64,000 bases of DNA from Platycnemis pennipes. Its lineage: Eukaryota > Arthropoda > Insecta > Odonata > Platycnemididae. The translations under genes and the position numbers were made by a program. Positions 32,116 through 41,385 of this stretch are shown one piece after another; position 1 is the stretch's first letter, and the number at the start of each line of letters is the position of its first letter. The notes under the pieces were generated by a model. The model had not been told where the DNA came from, did not search any database, and saw only the letters and a program-made list of their open reading frames with translations. The DNA lies in NCBI GenBank assembly GCA_933228895.1, contig OW121848.1, forward strand, positions 155,512,688 through 155,576,687, written 5' to 3'.

Positions 32116-33462
32116 CTAACTAGGATGTTTCGCCAATTTAGAAATGATCGTCATCCTGAGATCATTAGGCTCTACATCGACTGACTTGAACACGCGGTCA
32201 TTGAACCGTTGAGGGAAGTTTCGCCGATTATTACGACCAGCGACATATCCATCGGGGACATGATTGGCTTCCCAGGTTATACATGACCAGGGGAGTATCA
32301 CCTCATGTGGCTCGCCTTCCGTTCGGTTCTCTTTCCATTGATTGAGACCGAATGCTATGCAGACACCCAAATGGAGCTTTGACTCATTTGAGGCACTCTG
32401 CGGAGCGAGGGGTGTGATACTGGCACGAGTGATATCGCCCAACTCATCGACGACAGGTCGAGTTTGGATCACTTGTGCTATAGATCCGGTGACAGGAATT
32501 GTAAGGACGTCTATATCGACCATCTTGAACACTGATGCTTTAGTGATCAGGTTCGATACGGCTTTGAGGGAATTATAATTTATCCCTGTATTGCGTATGG
32601 TCGCAGGTCCGTTTCCTGCTTCAAAACCCATCTCAGTTAAGGTATTAATTGCCTCGCGTCGGGCGGGCATCAAGGGACCGAAACCTTGTAGGTTTTGGTT
32701 GACAACACCATGTGCTGGGGTAATGACGGAAACGTACGCGTTAGCATTTATATCTGCTGCGCGGGCTACACATGCCTCGTAAGTCACTCCTATTATAGGT
32801 AGTTCCTCATAAAGACTGTGATTGGCTACGCTTACTACGCCCAATACTCCAGGTACTTGTCTAGTCCGGGTGTTTGGGAGGCCAGGAAAAGAGGGTGCTA
32901 AACTTTCTCCATTCTTAGTTTTGACACGACCTATTGATTTTAGACCAATAAAGATTGGCTCAGGTACCGTCAATAACTTAGAGGAGAAAACCCGCTGTAT
33001 TTCGATCTCGGATGCGGAGAGTTCGTCGCCTAGTTGAAGCTTCAGACCTATGGTCCTTAGCCAGAACAGACACGCTGTATAATAGCGAAAAGCCTCACGA
33101 GGAAGCTCTTTTGCCACTTGCAATGTCTTATCGTTCCTAAGCTCGGTATACAGTAGGTCCGTGAAGGCCGTCCATCCAGTGGTGGAGGGCGTGAACCTCT
33201 GTTCTCTCGCTACGCATGAAAACCCTGAGTCAGGCTCGAAAGCAGACTCAGACACAAGCGATTCCTCGGTTGTTTTGATGGAGGGTTGCCTCGCTGTGTT
33301 TTCGGCTTTGTGCGTGGGGGGTGGAAGTGATGCGTCTGGCTTAGTTTGGGGCTTGATTGGTTGACTAGATTGTTGGGGCTTCTTCTTAGGTTGGCCACCT
33401 TGCTTCTTTGTCGAACCACCCTTTACTTTACCTTCAACTTTTTCCTCATGGTTGGATTCCAT
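32116..33462 (-). CDS. Capsid-like protein of an endogenised (probably partiti-like) dsRNA virus
   Basis: A 448-codon frame runs uninterrupted from ATG 33462 to TAG. The first 75 or so residues are basic and rich in K, Q, P and S, like the disordered RNA-facing arms of capsid proteins. The remaining part is folded-looking and alanine-, proline- and valine-rich. Its length matches partitivirus capsid proteins (usually about 400-500 residues). I recognise an overall likeness to insect partiti-like capsids, including a segment near residues 150-200 with a PxFPGLPN-like turn. No single motif proves this, and another small RNA virus is possible. No polymerase is present; in partitiviruses it lies on a separate segment. 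The frame is intact while all surrounding transposases are broken, which implies a recent insertion or retained function. On its own it carries no machinery for infection. Confidence 0.5.
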   Translation of the reverse strand: MESNHEEKVEGKVKGGSTKKQGGQPKKKPQQSSQPIKPQTKPDASLPPPTHKAENTARQPSIKTTEESLVSESAFEPDSGFSCVAREQRFTPSTTGWTAFTDLLYTELRNDKTLQVAKELPREAFRYYTACLFWLRTIGLKLQLGDELSASEIEIQRVFSSKLLTVPEPIFIGLKSIGRVKTKNGESLAPSFPGLPNTRTRQVPGVLGVVSVANHSLYEELPIIGVTYEACVARAADINANAYVSVITPAHGVVNQNLQGFGPLMPARREAINTLTEMGFEAGNGPATIRNTGINYNSLKAVSNLITKASVFKMVDIDVLTIPVTGSIAQVIQTRPVVDELGDITRASITPLAPQSASNESKLHLGVCIAFGLNQWKENRTEGEPHEVILPWSCITWEANHVPDGYVAGRNNRRNFPQRFNDRVFKSVDVEPNDLRMTIISKLAKHPS

Positions 33463-33595
33463 TTTGGAGAGTTAGTTGATGCAAACACTTTCGGGGTGTG
33501 GTAATCCAACGCGCGACTTGCGGTTCCTTACCTTCAAAAAACTTTCGTTTTTATATTAATCTACATGTACGGGTTCCAAATCCGCATTGATCATA

Positions 33596-33653
33596 TAGAG
33601 AATGTAATGGGGTCGATGACCATTACATTCTTCCTCATATATGAGGAAGAATG
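33596..33653. repeat. Two stacked hairpins at the edge of the viral insertion
   Basis: GAATGTAATGG and its complement CCATTACATTC enclose a nine-base loop (33600-33630). Overlapping it is a perfect 28-base palindrome at 33626-33653 (half-site CATTCTTCCTCATA). Confidence 0.85.
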
Positions 33654-33655
33654 AA

Positions 33656-35060
33656 ATGGTTGTTTCGAGTAGCTAGTGTTTGGAATGATGCCGAGTTCTT
33701 ATATCGTAGTTATTGAAATCAGGAAAGTGCATGCAGACTCCATCGTTTTTTTGATTTACCCAATTATTCCTAATGCATTTAAATATATGCACAGGATCAA
33801 TGACAAAGAAGAAAGGCATCAGAGGGGTGAGGATAGACAATGCTCATTGCTGGTTTTTGCGTAAAATAAGGCATTGCTTTCTTATTTATAGAATTATTAT
33901 CAGTGATGACAGCAATTACTTTAAGCCCTGCCTTTTCAATCCCTAGTATGAGTTTTTTATGATGGTGTGAAGTGTACTGGCTGTCATGGAACTAACAGGA
34001 AGTATGTAGACAACATCTTTATTGGTAGATAGTAAACTTTGGACCATGAATACATGAGCACTGGAGGCAAGATTCCCACTGTCAAAAGAGGAGCCTACAA
34101 TAGAACCACCTTTGTAATCCATGTGTTTCTTAATCTGGACCTCATCAACCATTAAGGTGACATGTCGTTCATGGGTTTCGAGGTGCCTTGTTCTTTGCTT
34201 CAAATAAAACAAAAAACTTTCCTCGCGTTGCTCTGAGTCTGGCTCCAATTTGAAAGAAGAACAAATTCTTTTGATAGTATTTGGATGAGGAAGAATGAAA
34301 TTGCCCGAGTTTCTAACAAATTTATAGGCCTGAGGGGAGATAAGGAAAAACACTGAAGCGAAGACAAGCATGTCTGAATTTTATCTTGCACTCTGTTCTT
34401 TTGAAGCAATTGTATCTGGGTAGAAAAAAAATAATTTTCATATTCACAGTCATGCATTTTATTTGATCAGTGGCTTTAGATATTTCAGAAAAGTTATTGC
34501 TTATGTTGACTTGGCATGAGGCTTCCATAATATCTAACAGTTCATATATATCATACATGCTTTGAAGGGCAGGTTAAATTTTCCAGCAGTAGTTATTTCC
34601 ACATTGTCTTTATATACTTTCACAGTTAGTTCTGTGTCAATGGTGATGGCATTAGTCAACACAGGGCCTTTATCATTATTAATATGAAGGAAAAGAATAT
34701 AATTGGCCTTGATAATTAAATCCCTATAATCTATATACTTATTTTTCCTTGGTAGCGTCACAGTTTTCTCAAAAGAAGTCATTTCCTGCTCAGTCTCATA
34801 CACCACCTGTGCCCTAATGCTAGCTTGTATTGCTGCTTCTACAGCTGCACTTTGTAGCCGTTGCCGCTTCTCTGTTGGATCCCCTCGGCTTGTACTTGGG
34901 GTCGATGACAGGTAGCTGGGACCACTGGGGAAATTATGAGGAACAGCTGATGTCGTCAATGTAGGGCGGAGCAGAGGCGCAGTCACACTCTTCCCAGACG
35001 TTTCGTCAAATTATGTAGTTTCCCACAGAATTTCCTCTGGGTCAAAGTGCAGCTGACATA
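33656..35060 (-). pseudogene. P/THAP9 transposase: end of THAP domain through RNase H-like core
   Basis: An acceptor-like CTCTTTTCAAG precedes VCQLHFDPEEILWETT, the last part of a THAP zinc finger (C...HF). A stop follows, then the frame 34986-34534 holds the linker (KRQRLQSAAVEAAIQASIRA, SFEKTVTLPRK). The frame 34558-34200 gives LYDIYELLDIMEA. The frame 34371-33943 gives ISPQAYKFVRNSG, HVTLMVDEVQIKKHMDYKGG and AHVFMVQSLLS. The catalytic aspartate of the first RNase H strand is present (LMVDEV). Downstream remnants include AVITDNNSIN and DPVHIFKCIRNNW. Frameshifts break the gene; the viral insertion then separates it from its C-terminus at 31921. Confidence 0.8.
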
Positions 35061-35131
35061 CCTTGAAAAGAGAGGAGTAATTAGATGAGAATATTATTAT
35101 ATTATATTGCCTTTAATTACATAGTACATTT

Positions 35132-35925
35132 TCAATTCAAAATCCACCTCATTACTTTGATAGATACTTGTCTAATTAAACAATAAATATTTCCAGGAAA
35201 AAATAAGTAAAATGAGTTTATTATTTCTAATATATATTCTATAAGGTTATTTCTAATTGATTTCAAAAGGTGAGGAGGATCAAACATAAAATAAATTTTC
35301 TTTTCCTGGACCACAAAAAGGATTTTTAGGTGTTATTCCCAAGTAACGGGATAATGTTCAATTTTGTGGACTTTGGTCACAAATCAAAACCTTAACATTA
35401 AAACCTACAAAACTAACCTTATCAATACAATCTAATAATATCTTCTGCAGCACATCTGCACTTGTGCTTATGTGGGTATTGTGCTTATGTGGGTAACCCA
35501 GTAGCCAATAAACTGTTTCCACTTCTTATTGATACCCTTAACAATAGCAACTAAGCACTGATCCCCAATGGTAGGTACAGTATCATCACCATAATTACAG
35601 AAGCCTAAAATATTATCTACGCTAGAATCATAATACAAACTTTTCTTAATAGCTACTATATCAAAAACAAGAGAAACCAACGAATCAGCATATGTAAGGT
35701 TTTTGGAGTGCCTCTCCAGTGCTTCCAAGGTATTATCTTCAATGCATTGCTTCACAATAACCTCCTTCTACCAGTTCAACAATGACGCACTGACGGAAGA
35801 CAAAGTTTTTTTCTGCAGGAACCTGTAAGCCTTAGGTCCATGGTAATATAGTAACAAAGCAAAATCCTTCATATAGGGAGACCAACGGCGACCAAATTTA
35901 CCCATGTTGCACAACTATACTTGGG
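35132..35925 (-). pseudogene. Second P/THAP9 transposase fragment
   Basis: Starting near 35925 the minus strand reads RRWSPYMKDFALLLYYHGPK and AYRFLQKKTL, then after a stop ADSLVSLVFDIVAIKKSLYY (first catalytic block; here VFDIVA), LVAIVKGINKKWKQFIGYWV, and FMFDPPHLLKSIRNNLIEY at 35314-35240. The order is that of the family core. It differs from the copy at 33656-35060, so it belongs to another P-element lineage and has inserted in or next to the first intron of that copy. Confidence 0.75.
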
Positions 35926-36517
35926 CCATGAAGAGCTTGTGTGAAGTTTTCGGCAAATATATTTTACCTAACTCAACCAGAGTCTCTCTTTCCACCTTAT
36001 CCTTTTCTGCAACTGGCTCTGAATAAATTGGACCAGAGGCGAGCAATAATCCTCCTAAAATTAGCCACCCTTCTAGTTGTTCTTAGAGTGGTGGTGCTCC
36101 GGGCTGACCACCAGCATTTTGGAGTGACTGTCCATGAAATTATTAGCAAATTTAAAAAATATATTTTATGTACTGAAAGGAGTTTGAAGGTGTTATATAT
36201 GTGCAGAGAATCTTTAATTCGTTCAAATATAATTTGAGTCAAATTTTGACTAGATTCCAAATGGAATGAGTGGCCTTTTTGAAAGCATTGATTTCTAATT
36301 GAATTTTCATTTAAAGAGTATATAGGTTTAAAACATAAATGAAATGCGTAAATAATGTACCAATAACCTTGTTAAATTATCAGTTTATTTAATATAACAA
36401 AATATTTTCACTTCATGTAGATTGCATAATTTTTTACATGAAATACAGATGAAAAAATACATCACTTTACATTAAAATTTTTGAAGCAGTTTTTTTTCAT
36501 TGGGGACACAATGGTAT
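35926..36517. other. No gene recognised
   Basis: AT-rich sequence between P-element and piggyBac copies. It should contain the 3' end of the piggyBac element, but a clear terminal repeat was not found. Confidence 0.4.
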
Positions 36518-38229
36518 TTAGCATTTTTCGCACTTTGCTCGAGTATAACTTTTTACACACAATTTACACCTTTGCTTAGTGGTTACATGCAAAGGCGTAT
36601 GATCAATCCTATCGAATCGAACATCGGCCACCGGTCGTGGTGAGAAAGTTCTTTTCGACACTCCTTTTCCCTCCACACTCTGTGATGAAGATGGTCTTCC
36701 TCTCTTATTAGAGATATTGAGACCAGGGTAGAGCAATACATAAGCCGCGGATAATTTGAACTCAAGCAGGGGCATACATTTTTCTTTCAATTGCTGACTA
36801 TGCCTACGGTGTAACAGCCAGACAGAAGTCAATGAAGTGAAAAATTACCCTGAGGTAATAACGCTTCCCGTTGAGTTTGTTCTGTAGTGTTCAAGAAGCA
36901 TATCTTGTTTATCAACTCCTCCCATATGTTTATTGTATGCACGAACAACATTTGGCTGTGGCACGTCTATGTAACTTTTTTGCTACAGACCAACGTCGAA
37001 CATTTTCCACAGGACGAGCTCCAACGAAGTTTGAAATCAAATACACTGGTTTATTATCCAGACATTTCAAAACAAATGTATTTTCACTTTTCTCAAGTCT
37101 ATAAATCAAAGCTGCCCCTCCCTTGTTTTTTCAGCTCCTTGTCACTTTTCAATGTGCATTGCCGTAGCCTATTTCTACGGATAGTTCCTGCAGACAAAAT
37201 ACATTCTTTCCTCAGTTGAGAGAATAGTTTATGTGAGGAAAACCAGTTATCACAATATAATTTGAAATTTTTGTGTTTAGGTATATTTTCTGCTAGCCGA
37301 ATGACAATGTCACCACCGATTCCAAGACCAGATGCATTTACATTAGTTTGCTAACCCAAATAAATTTTAAAATCATACACAAATCTGCTAACCCCTGCAC
37401 GAGCAAACACCTTCTCTCCCCACTTGTGTGGTTTGCTTTTGATATACTGCTTCAATGCTGTATGAGCTTTCAAAGGAATCATAAATTCATTCACTGGATT
37501 ATGTTCTTCTGGTTCCACTTTCAGGAAGTTATTCCTTAGGGCATCTAAAAAGGGCCGGATTTTGAACAGTTTATCGTAAGCAGGATCATCACGGGGCAGC
37601 ATATTGTTGTCATTATTAAAATGTAGATTACCTCGCAAAGTTTTGAATCTATTACATCTGCAATTTGAGCATATCGCCACTTTTCACCCCAGAACATGGA
37701 GTAACTTGACATTGTGACAATGCCCATAATCATATGAATCCCCAAGAGCTGACATATTTCTTTGACATACATATTTTGGCCTTTTTTCTGCACTGAATAC
37801 AAAGTAGTTTGCTCTACAATATTACTTGTCATATCGTTATCAACAAAAAGCTTGAAATATTAAAATGGAGTGCCAATTTCATCAGGAGGAGGTGAAAATT
37901 TAGAGACACATGAGGAATCAATATAACCTAGGTCTTCATAAGTCCATAATGACCTATATATATTTCTCTGCGATTGGTTCATTAGATGAGGATAACGTTG
38001 TGCCAAAGGCATGTCATCATCATCACTATCCTTTATTTACTTCAAAATCAAGTCCAACATCAGGGATGCTCGGAAAACCCTGTACCTCGGAATCCATGAA
38101 GTCAGGTCCGACAGCATCTGTAGTCAAAATCCGATCCAAGTTTTCCTCTGAGATGCCTTCATCATCTGAGATGTCAATATCACCTTCTAAAATATACACT
38201 AGTTCCTTATCCGTCAAGGATGTCGCCAT
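36518..38229 (-). pseudogene. Nearly full-length piggyBac transposase, frameshifted
   Basis: Starts at ATG 38229 with MATSLTDKELVYILEGD and an acidic region. It continues through FSPPPDEIGTPF and MTSNIVEQTTLYSVQKKGQN (37832), then GIHMIMGIVTMSSYSMFWGE, MLPRDDPAYDKLFKIRPFLD and KPHKWGEKVFARAGVSRF. The second catalytic aspartate (LYCDNWFSS) is near 37255, NKPVYLISNFVGARPVENV near 37040, the third aspartate in YNKHMGGVDKQDM near 36930, and the C-terminal cysteines (RCKLCVKSYTRAKCEKC) close the gene. At least four frameshifts or stops are needed to read through. All family blocks are present, so the copy decayed only recently. Such proteins cut and paste at TTAA. Confidence 0.85.
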
Positions 38230-38675
38230 GTTCTGAAATCGAAATGAATCTTTGAAAATAAAATATATTTTCCATAATCTCTGTAGCTATGCTAAATATA
38301 CTGAAGAAACAATAACATTATTTCCATTCTTAAGATATTCAATTTACACATTCCGTCAATTCTAATTCGTATTTAATAAGATGCTAACTATTTGGTTGGA
38401 TCTCAACTTATGAGCACTTTCCGTAAATTGATACTTCGCAAACTAGTTCAAACTTAGCACATACATCTGGGCGTACATGATTCCAAATGGAATCATGTTA
38501 TATTTTATCAGGTTAAAAAAACATCTTCTGAGGCAGATGCTTAAAATCTTTGGCATCCCATGTTGAACAATATTGAAATAGTTTTTAATTTTTATGGGTC
38601 AAAATATTGCACTTACCTAAGTTTTTCATCGTTGTAAAATTCCGCCGATACACCCTGAAGATTACTCGTGAGCAC
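38230..38675. other. No gene recognised
   Basis: AT-rich sequence upstream of the piggyBac copy. Confidence 0.5.
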
Positions 38676-38689
38676 ATGTACAGCAATCT

Positions 38690-38886
38690 TGATAATGTAA
38701 GTAAATTCACTTTGTAAAATTCCACAGATTTATTAAAACCGACCTAGGTTTCGACTTACACAGTCGTTATCAAGTTCATGTAAGTCGAAACCTAGGTCGG
38801 TTCTAATAAATCTGTGGAATTTTACAAAGTGAATTTACTTACATTATCAATATGTGGTCCCACAAAGTTAAGCCTAGCAATTTGTT
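38690..38886. mobile_element. Short insertion built on a 162-bp near-perfect palindrome, with 14-bp target duplication
   Basis: ATGTACAGCAATCT occurs at 38676-38689 and again at 38887-38900, a perfect 14-base direct repeat. Between them is a palindrome with 72-base arms (38689-38760 and 38779-38850, one mismatch seen) around an 18-base loop, followed by a 36-base tail. The arms contain ACCGACCTAGGTTTCGACTT. No gene is present. The GTCGAAACC-type motif near the loop resembles the ends of Penelope-like elements, but this is only a resemblance. Confidence 0.75.
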
Positions 38887-38900
38887 ATGTACAGCAATCT

Positions 38901-39183
38901 CCAACAACAGCTGAAGATCGTAATTTTTCTTGAATGGCGAGTCGTGAAAACTGGTGGTGGAATTATGTACTACAGCCGATAAGTCCAAATGGAGTCCGCG
39001 GGCGATTTGAATGTATGCTCGAAGCAAGAAAGCGAAGGGAAGGTATGGGAACCTATACATATAAAATACCATCGAAAAGTGAAATTCATACAGGGAGACA
39101 TTTATGTTCCCTGTGCCGCTTACGGTTTCACAAAAAGATGTACAGAGAAAATCATTCAGCTTGAATTTTTCTGTGGGTGTTCA
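38901..39183 (-). repeat. Possible SINE body
   Basis: Lies directly downstream, on the minus strand, of the tRNA-like head at 39184-39262. No coding function was recognised for the two overlapping open frames on the plus strand. Confidence 0.35.
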
Positions 39184-39262
39184 GAGGCATAATCCGGAAT
39201 CGAACCGGGTACCCGTTGGTCCATAACTCAAGCACTAACCCACTTGGGCCACCTAGTCGCTG
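39184..39262 (-). repeat. tRNA-like SINE head (polymerase III promoter)
   Basis: On the minus strand TGGCCCAAGTGGG (39251-39239) resembles an A box, and GGTTCGATTCC (39206-39196) is a near-perfect B box about 30 bases later. The ends of the putative acceptor stem do not pair, so it is a tRNA-derived SINE head or decayed tRNA, not a working tRNA gene. Confidence 0.6.
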
Positions 39263-39554
39263 AGAAAAGGGATCTTCATAAAAGATTGTAAGACTAGAGT
39301 AAGAGGAACATGACGATATGCTGCGAAAACAAGTTAGGGGGCAAATGACCCTTCTAGGTATAACCTCTTGTAAATAATTAATGTAAAACGTTAGAGGAAT
39401 TTTAATGCCCTTTTATAAAATTTCAGACCAAAATGAACAAAGTAATAAGTTTCAGATAAATTAAAAATGTTTTGCATAGGGAAAATTTAAGTTGAATTTC
39501 AAGTGGGTCAAGTGACCCCTCCCGTCCTTCTAGTGGTTTATATGTTGTCTGGAA
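39263..39554. other. No gene recognised
   Basis: Spacer upstream of the intact LINE. Confidence 0.5.
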
Positions 39555-40063
39555 CCCCTGCGGGTAGGGGGATTGAAAATACTCCCGCAGTATCCCTGCT
39601 TGTCGTAAGAGGCGACTAAAAGGGCGGGGAGGAAACCCCGATAACAAACCCCCAGTCCAGCAAGGGATGCGTCCGGACAGTCCTGTGGATCAGCTGTCTG
39701 TGTGTGGCGGTACCATCTTGCCCACGATCCACCCATGTGTTTGCCGTGCATGGAGACCCGTAAGGGGGAGAAGGGGATCCTGGTGGGTGAGTTCTCCGGC
39801 ACCCAGCCGGGTTTCGGATACCCGGTATGGGCCGGAGTTCAATACCCCACTTCGGCCCCGGATTCCCCGTAAACGGGAGGTTAAGAGCTAGCCACTCTTG
39901 ATCAATCGGCTTCCGATACGTTCGGTGGCGAGTGCCATGGGGGTGGGGGTCTGCGTAGGGCGGTCGGAGGTGTGCGGGTTTGGTGGGCTCGTGCACCGAA
40001 GATTCTACCCCGAAACAGACAACCACCTCAAGGGTGCTATATCCCCTCGGGTAGCCCTGGCGA

Positions 40064-40084
40064 CCGCACCGGTTTGCGGTGCGG
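40064..40084 (+). promoter_or_regulatory. Conserved hairpin ahead of LINE ORF1
   Basis: CCGCACCG, a five-base loop GTTTG, and CGGTGCGG form a perfect eight-pair stem about 60 bases before the ORF1 ATG. The same hairpin is exact at 57058-57080 and 61585-61605, and slightly altered near 18500 and 46944. It could affect ORF1 translation or RNA recognition. Confidence 0.6.
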
Positions 40085-40144
40085 CGTCCCGGATGTGTGG
40101 CTCCATGGTGGGTGGGGAGCCCGGGGGACGAATTATGGTATGGC

Positions 40145-41311
40145 ATGGAAAATAATAAATTTCCACCATCAAAAAGATCCCGTCCAGATACGGGCGGGGG
40201 AGTAACGTGTTTTCACGCCAGTAGGCGTTATTTGATTATGCGATGCCAGAAGGAAGGCGAGACACTTCAGAAAGTTTCTCCCTTCCTTATACGTCGGGTG
40301 CTTTCTAGCAGCGTGCCTGGAGAACTTGCGTCTGCAAAAAAGCTAAGAGATGGAACACTTCTCATCGAAACGGTTTCCGATGCGCAAAGCGAAAAGCTGT
40401 TGCGAATGGAACAGTTCTGTGAACTAGCAGTAAACGTAGAGGTGCATAAAACGCTGAACACTTGTAGGGGTGTAATCAGCCACTACGACCTCCTATACGT
40501 CGATGAGGAAGAAATAAAGAAAGAAATGGCCTGCCAAGGAGTGATCGACTGTCGCCGCCTGAAGACGAAGCGTGAAGGAAGGATGATCGATACTACATCG
40601 GTCATTCTTACTTTCGCTTGTGATAAGCTCCCAGAAAAGGTGTTTATAGGCTATGAATCGGTCCCAGTGCGGCCATTCATACCGGCACCTATGAGGTGCT
40701 TCAACTGCCAACGCTTTGGACACATAGCATTGAGATGCAAGGGCAAGGCCATTTGCCCAAACTGCGGCAAAGAAAAACATGGTGATGAGGAATGCAGCTC
40801 TGAGTGTCAATGTGTTAACTGTGAGGGTAACCATCCAGCTTACTCTCGCAAGTGCCCCATGCAGGTAGAGGAACGGAAGATAATGGAAATTAAGGTAACA
40901 GACAAGATCCCGTACATCGAAGCGCGGAAGAAATATAGATCTCAAGCTGCCCCTATTTTCTCCCGTTCCTTCGCCTCACTAGCGGCTACCACAGTCAAGA
41001 AACGCACAATCTCTACTCAAACACAAGAGCCAGTTATCACCAAAGAAAAGGAAAGAGTTGCCAAGGATTCGACCAGCCCAAGCAGGGCAAATAAAACTAC
41101 ACCTCCATCTAAGGAGAAAATAATTCCGGGTTCTCCAATGAAGAACCCGATGAAACCCAAGGCCACAGCGATGCAAAGGGGAAAGACTCCCCCCCCAGGA
41201 CCTTCTTGTAAGGACACATCGCTGGAATCAATGGAAGAGGACGACTGCCCATCTGAGGCTGAAGTCCTTGCAGCTCGTCAGAAGGGAAAGCAGCACCGCA
41301 TAAAACGCTGA
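40145..41311 (+). CDS. LINE ORF1: gag-like RNA-binding protein
   Basis: The 388-residue protein starts at ATG 40145 (MENNKFPPSKRSRPDTGGGV). The same frame is open further upstream but only from a GTG. ATG at this place is shared by the copies near 18562, 47026 and 57140. A middle domain of about 130 residues precedes three zinc knuckles near residues 180-235: CFNCQRFGHIALRC, CPNCGKEKHGDEEC and CVNCEGNHPAYSRKC. The tail is rich in K, S, T and P. ORF1 proteins coat the LINE RNA and bring it to the nucleus. The stop TGA overlaps an ATG in the ORF2 frame (TGATG at 41309-41313). The tail ends shortly after an acidic SMEEDDCPSEAEV block that is also conserved in the 61-kb copy. Confidence 0.85.
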   Translation: MENNKFPPSKRSRPDTGGGVTCFHASRRYLIMRCQKEGETLQKVSPFLIRRVLSSSVPGELASAKKLRDGTLLIETVSDAQSEKLLRMEQFCELAVNVEVHKTLNTCRGVISHYDLLYVDEEEIKKEMACQGVIDCRRLKTKREGRMIDTTSVILTFACDKLPEKVFIGYESVPVRPFIPAPMRCFNCQRFGHIALRCKGKAICPNCGKEKHGDEECSSECQCVNCEGNHPAYSRKCPMQVEERKIMEIKVTDKIPYIEARKKYRSQAAPIFSRSFASLAATTVKKRTISTQTQEPVITKEKERVAKDSTSPSRANKTTPPSKEKIIPGSPMKNPMKPKATAMQRGKTPPPGPSCKDTSLESMEEDDCPSEAEVLAARQKGKQHRIKR

Positions 41312-41385
41312 TGAAATACGATGACGGACAATCTACATATTTAATTAGAAAAAAAAAATATTTTATTCATTTTATTATTTTAACC

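Larger units (their letters stand above)
31922..33655 (-). other. Endogenous RNA-virus insertion inside a P-element exon
   Basis: To the right of the insertion the P-element frame ends near 33656 (SASFQTLATRN); to its left it resumes at 31921 (LLEYSLELLKYGYSL). These are adjacent in the family, so 31922-33655 is an insertion. It contains a leader with two hairpins (33596-33653), a complete capsid-like frame (32116-33462), about nine bases after its stop, and a repeated 182-base internal piece (31925-32106). No terminal repeats or long terminal repeats are present, and no obvious target duplication was found. This structure fits a viral RNA copied by a cellular reverse transcriptase. Confidence 0.65.

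Noticed and set aside
32342..33364. Plus-strand frames opposite the capsid-like gene
   Set aside because: Shadow frames; codon pattern follows the minus strand.
39184..39262. Functional tRNA gene
   Set aside because: Acceptor ends do not pair and the anticodon stem is poor; better explained as a SINE head.
40079..40144. Upstream extension of ORF1 beginning RRPGCVAPWW
   Set aside because: It opens with GTG and matches UTR sequence of other copies; the conserved ATG lies at 40145.
40267..40945. Minus-strand frames inside LINE ORF1 (up to 150 codons)
   Set aside because: Antisense shadows of a coding region with no own domains.
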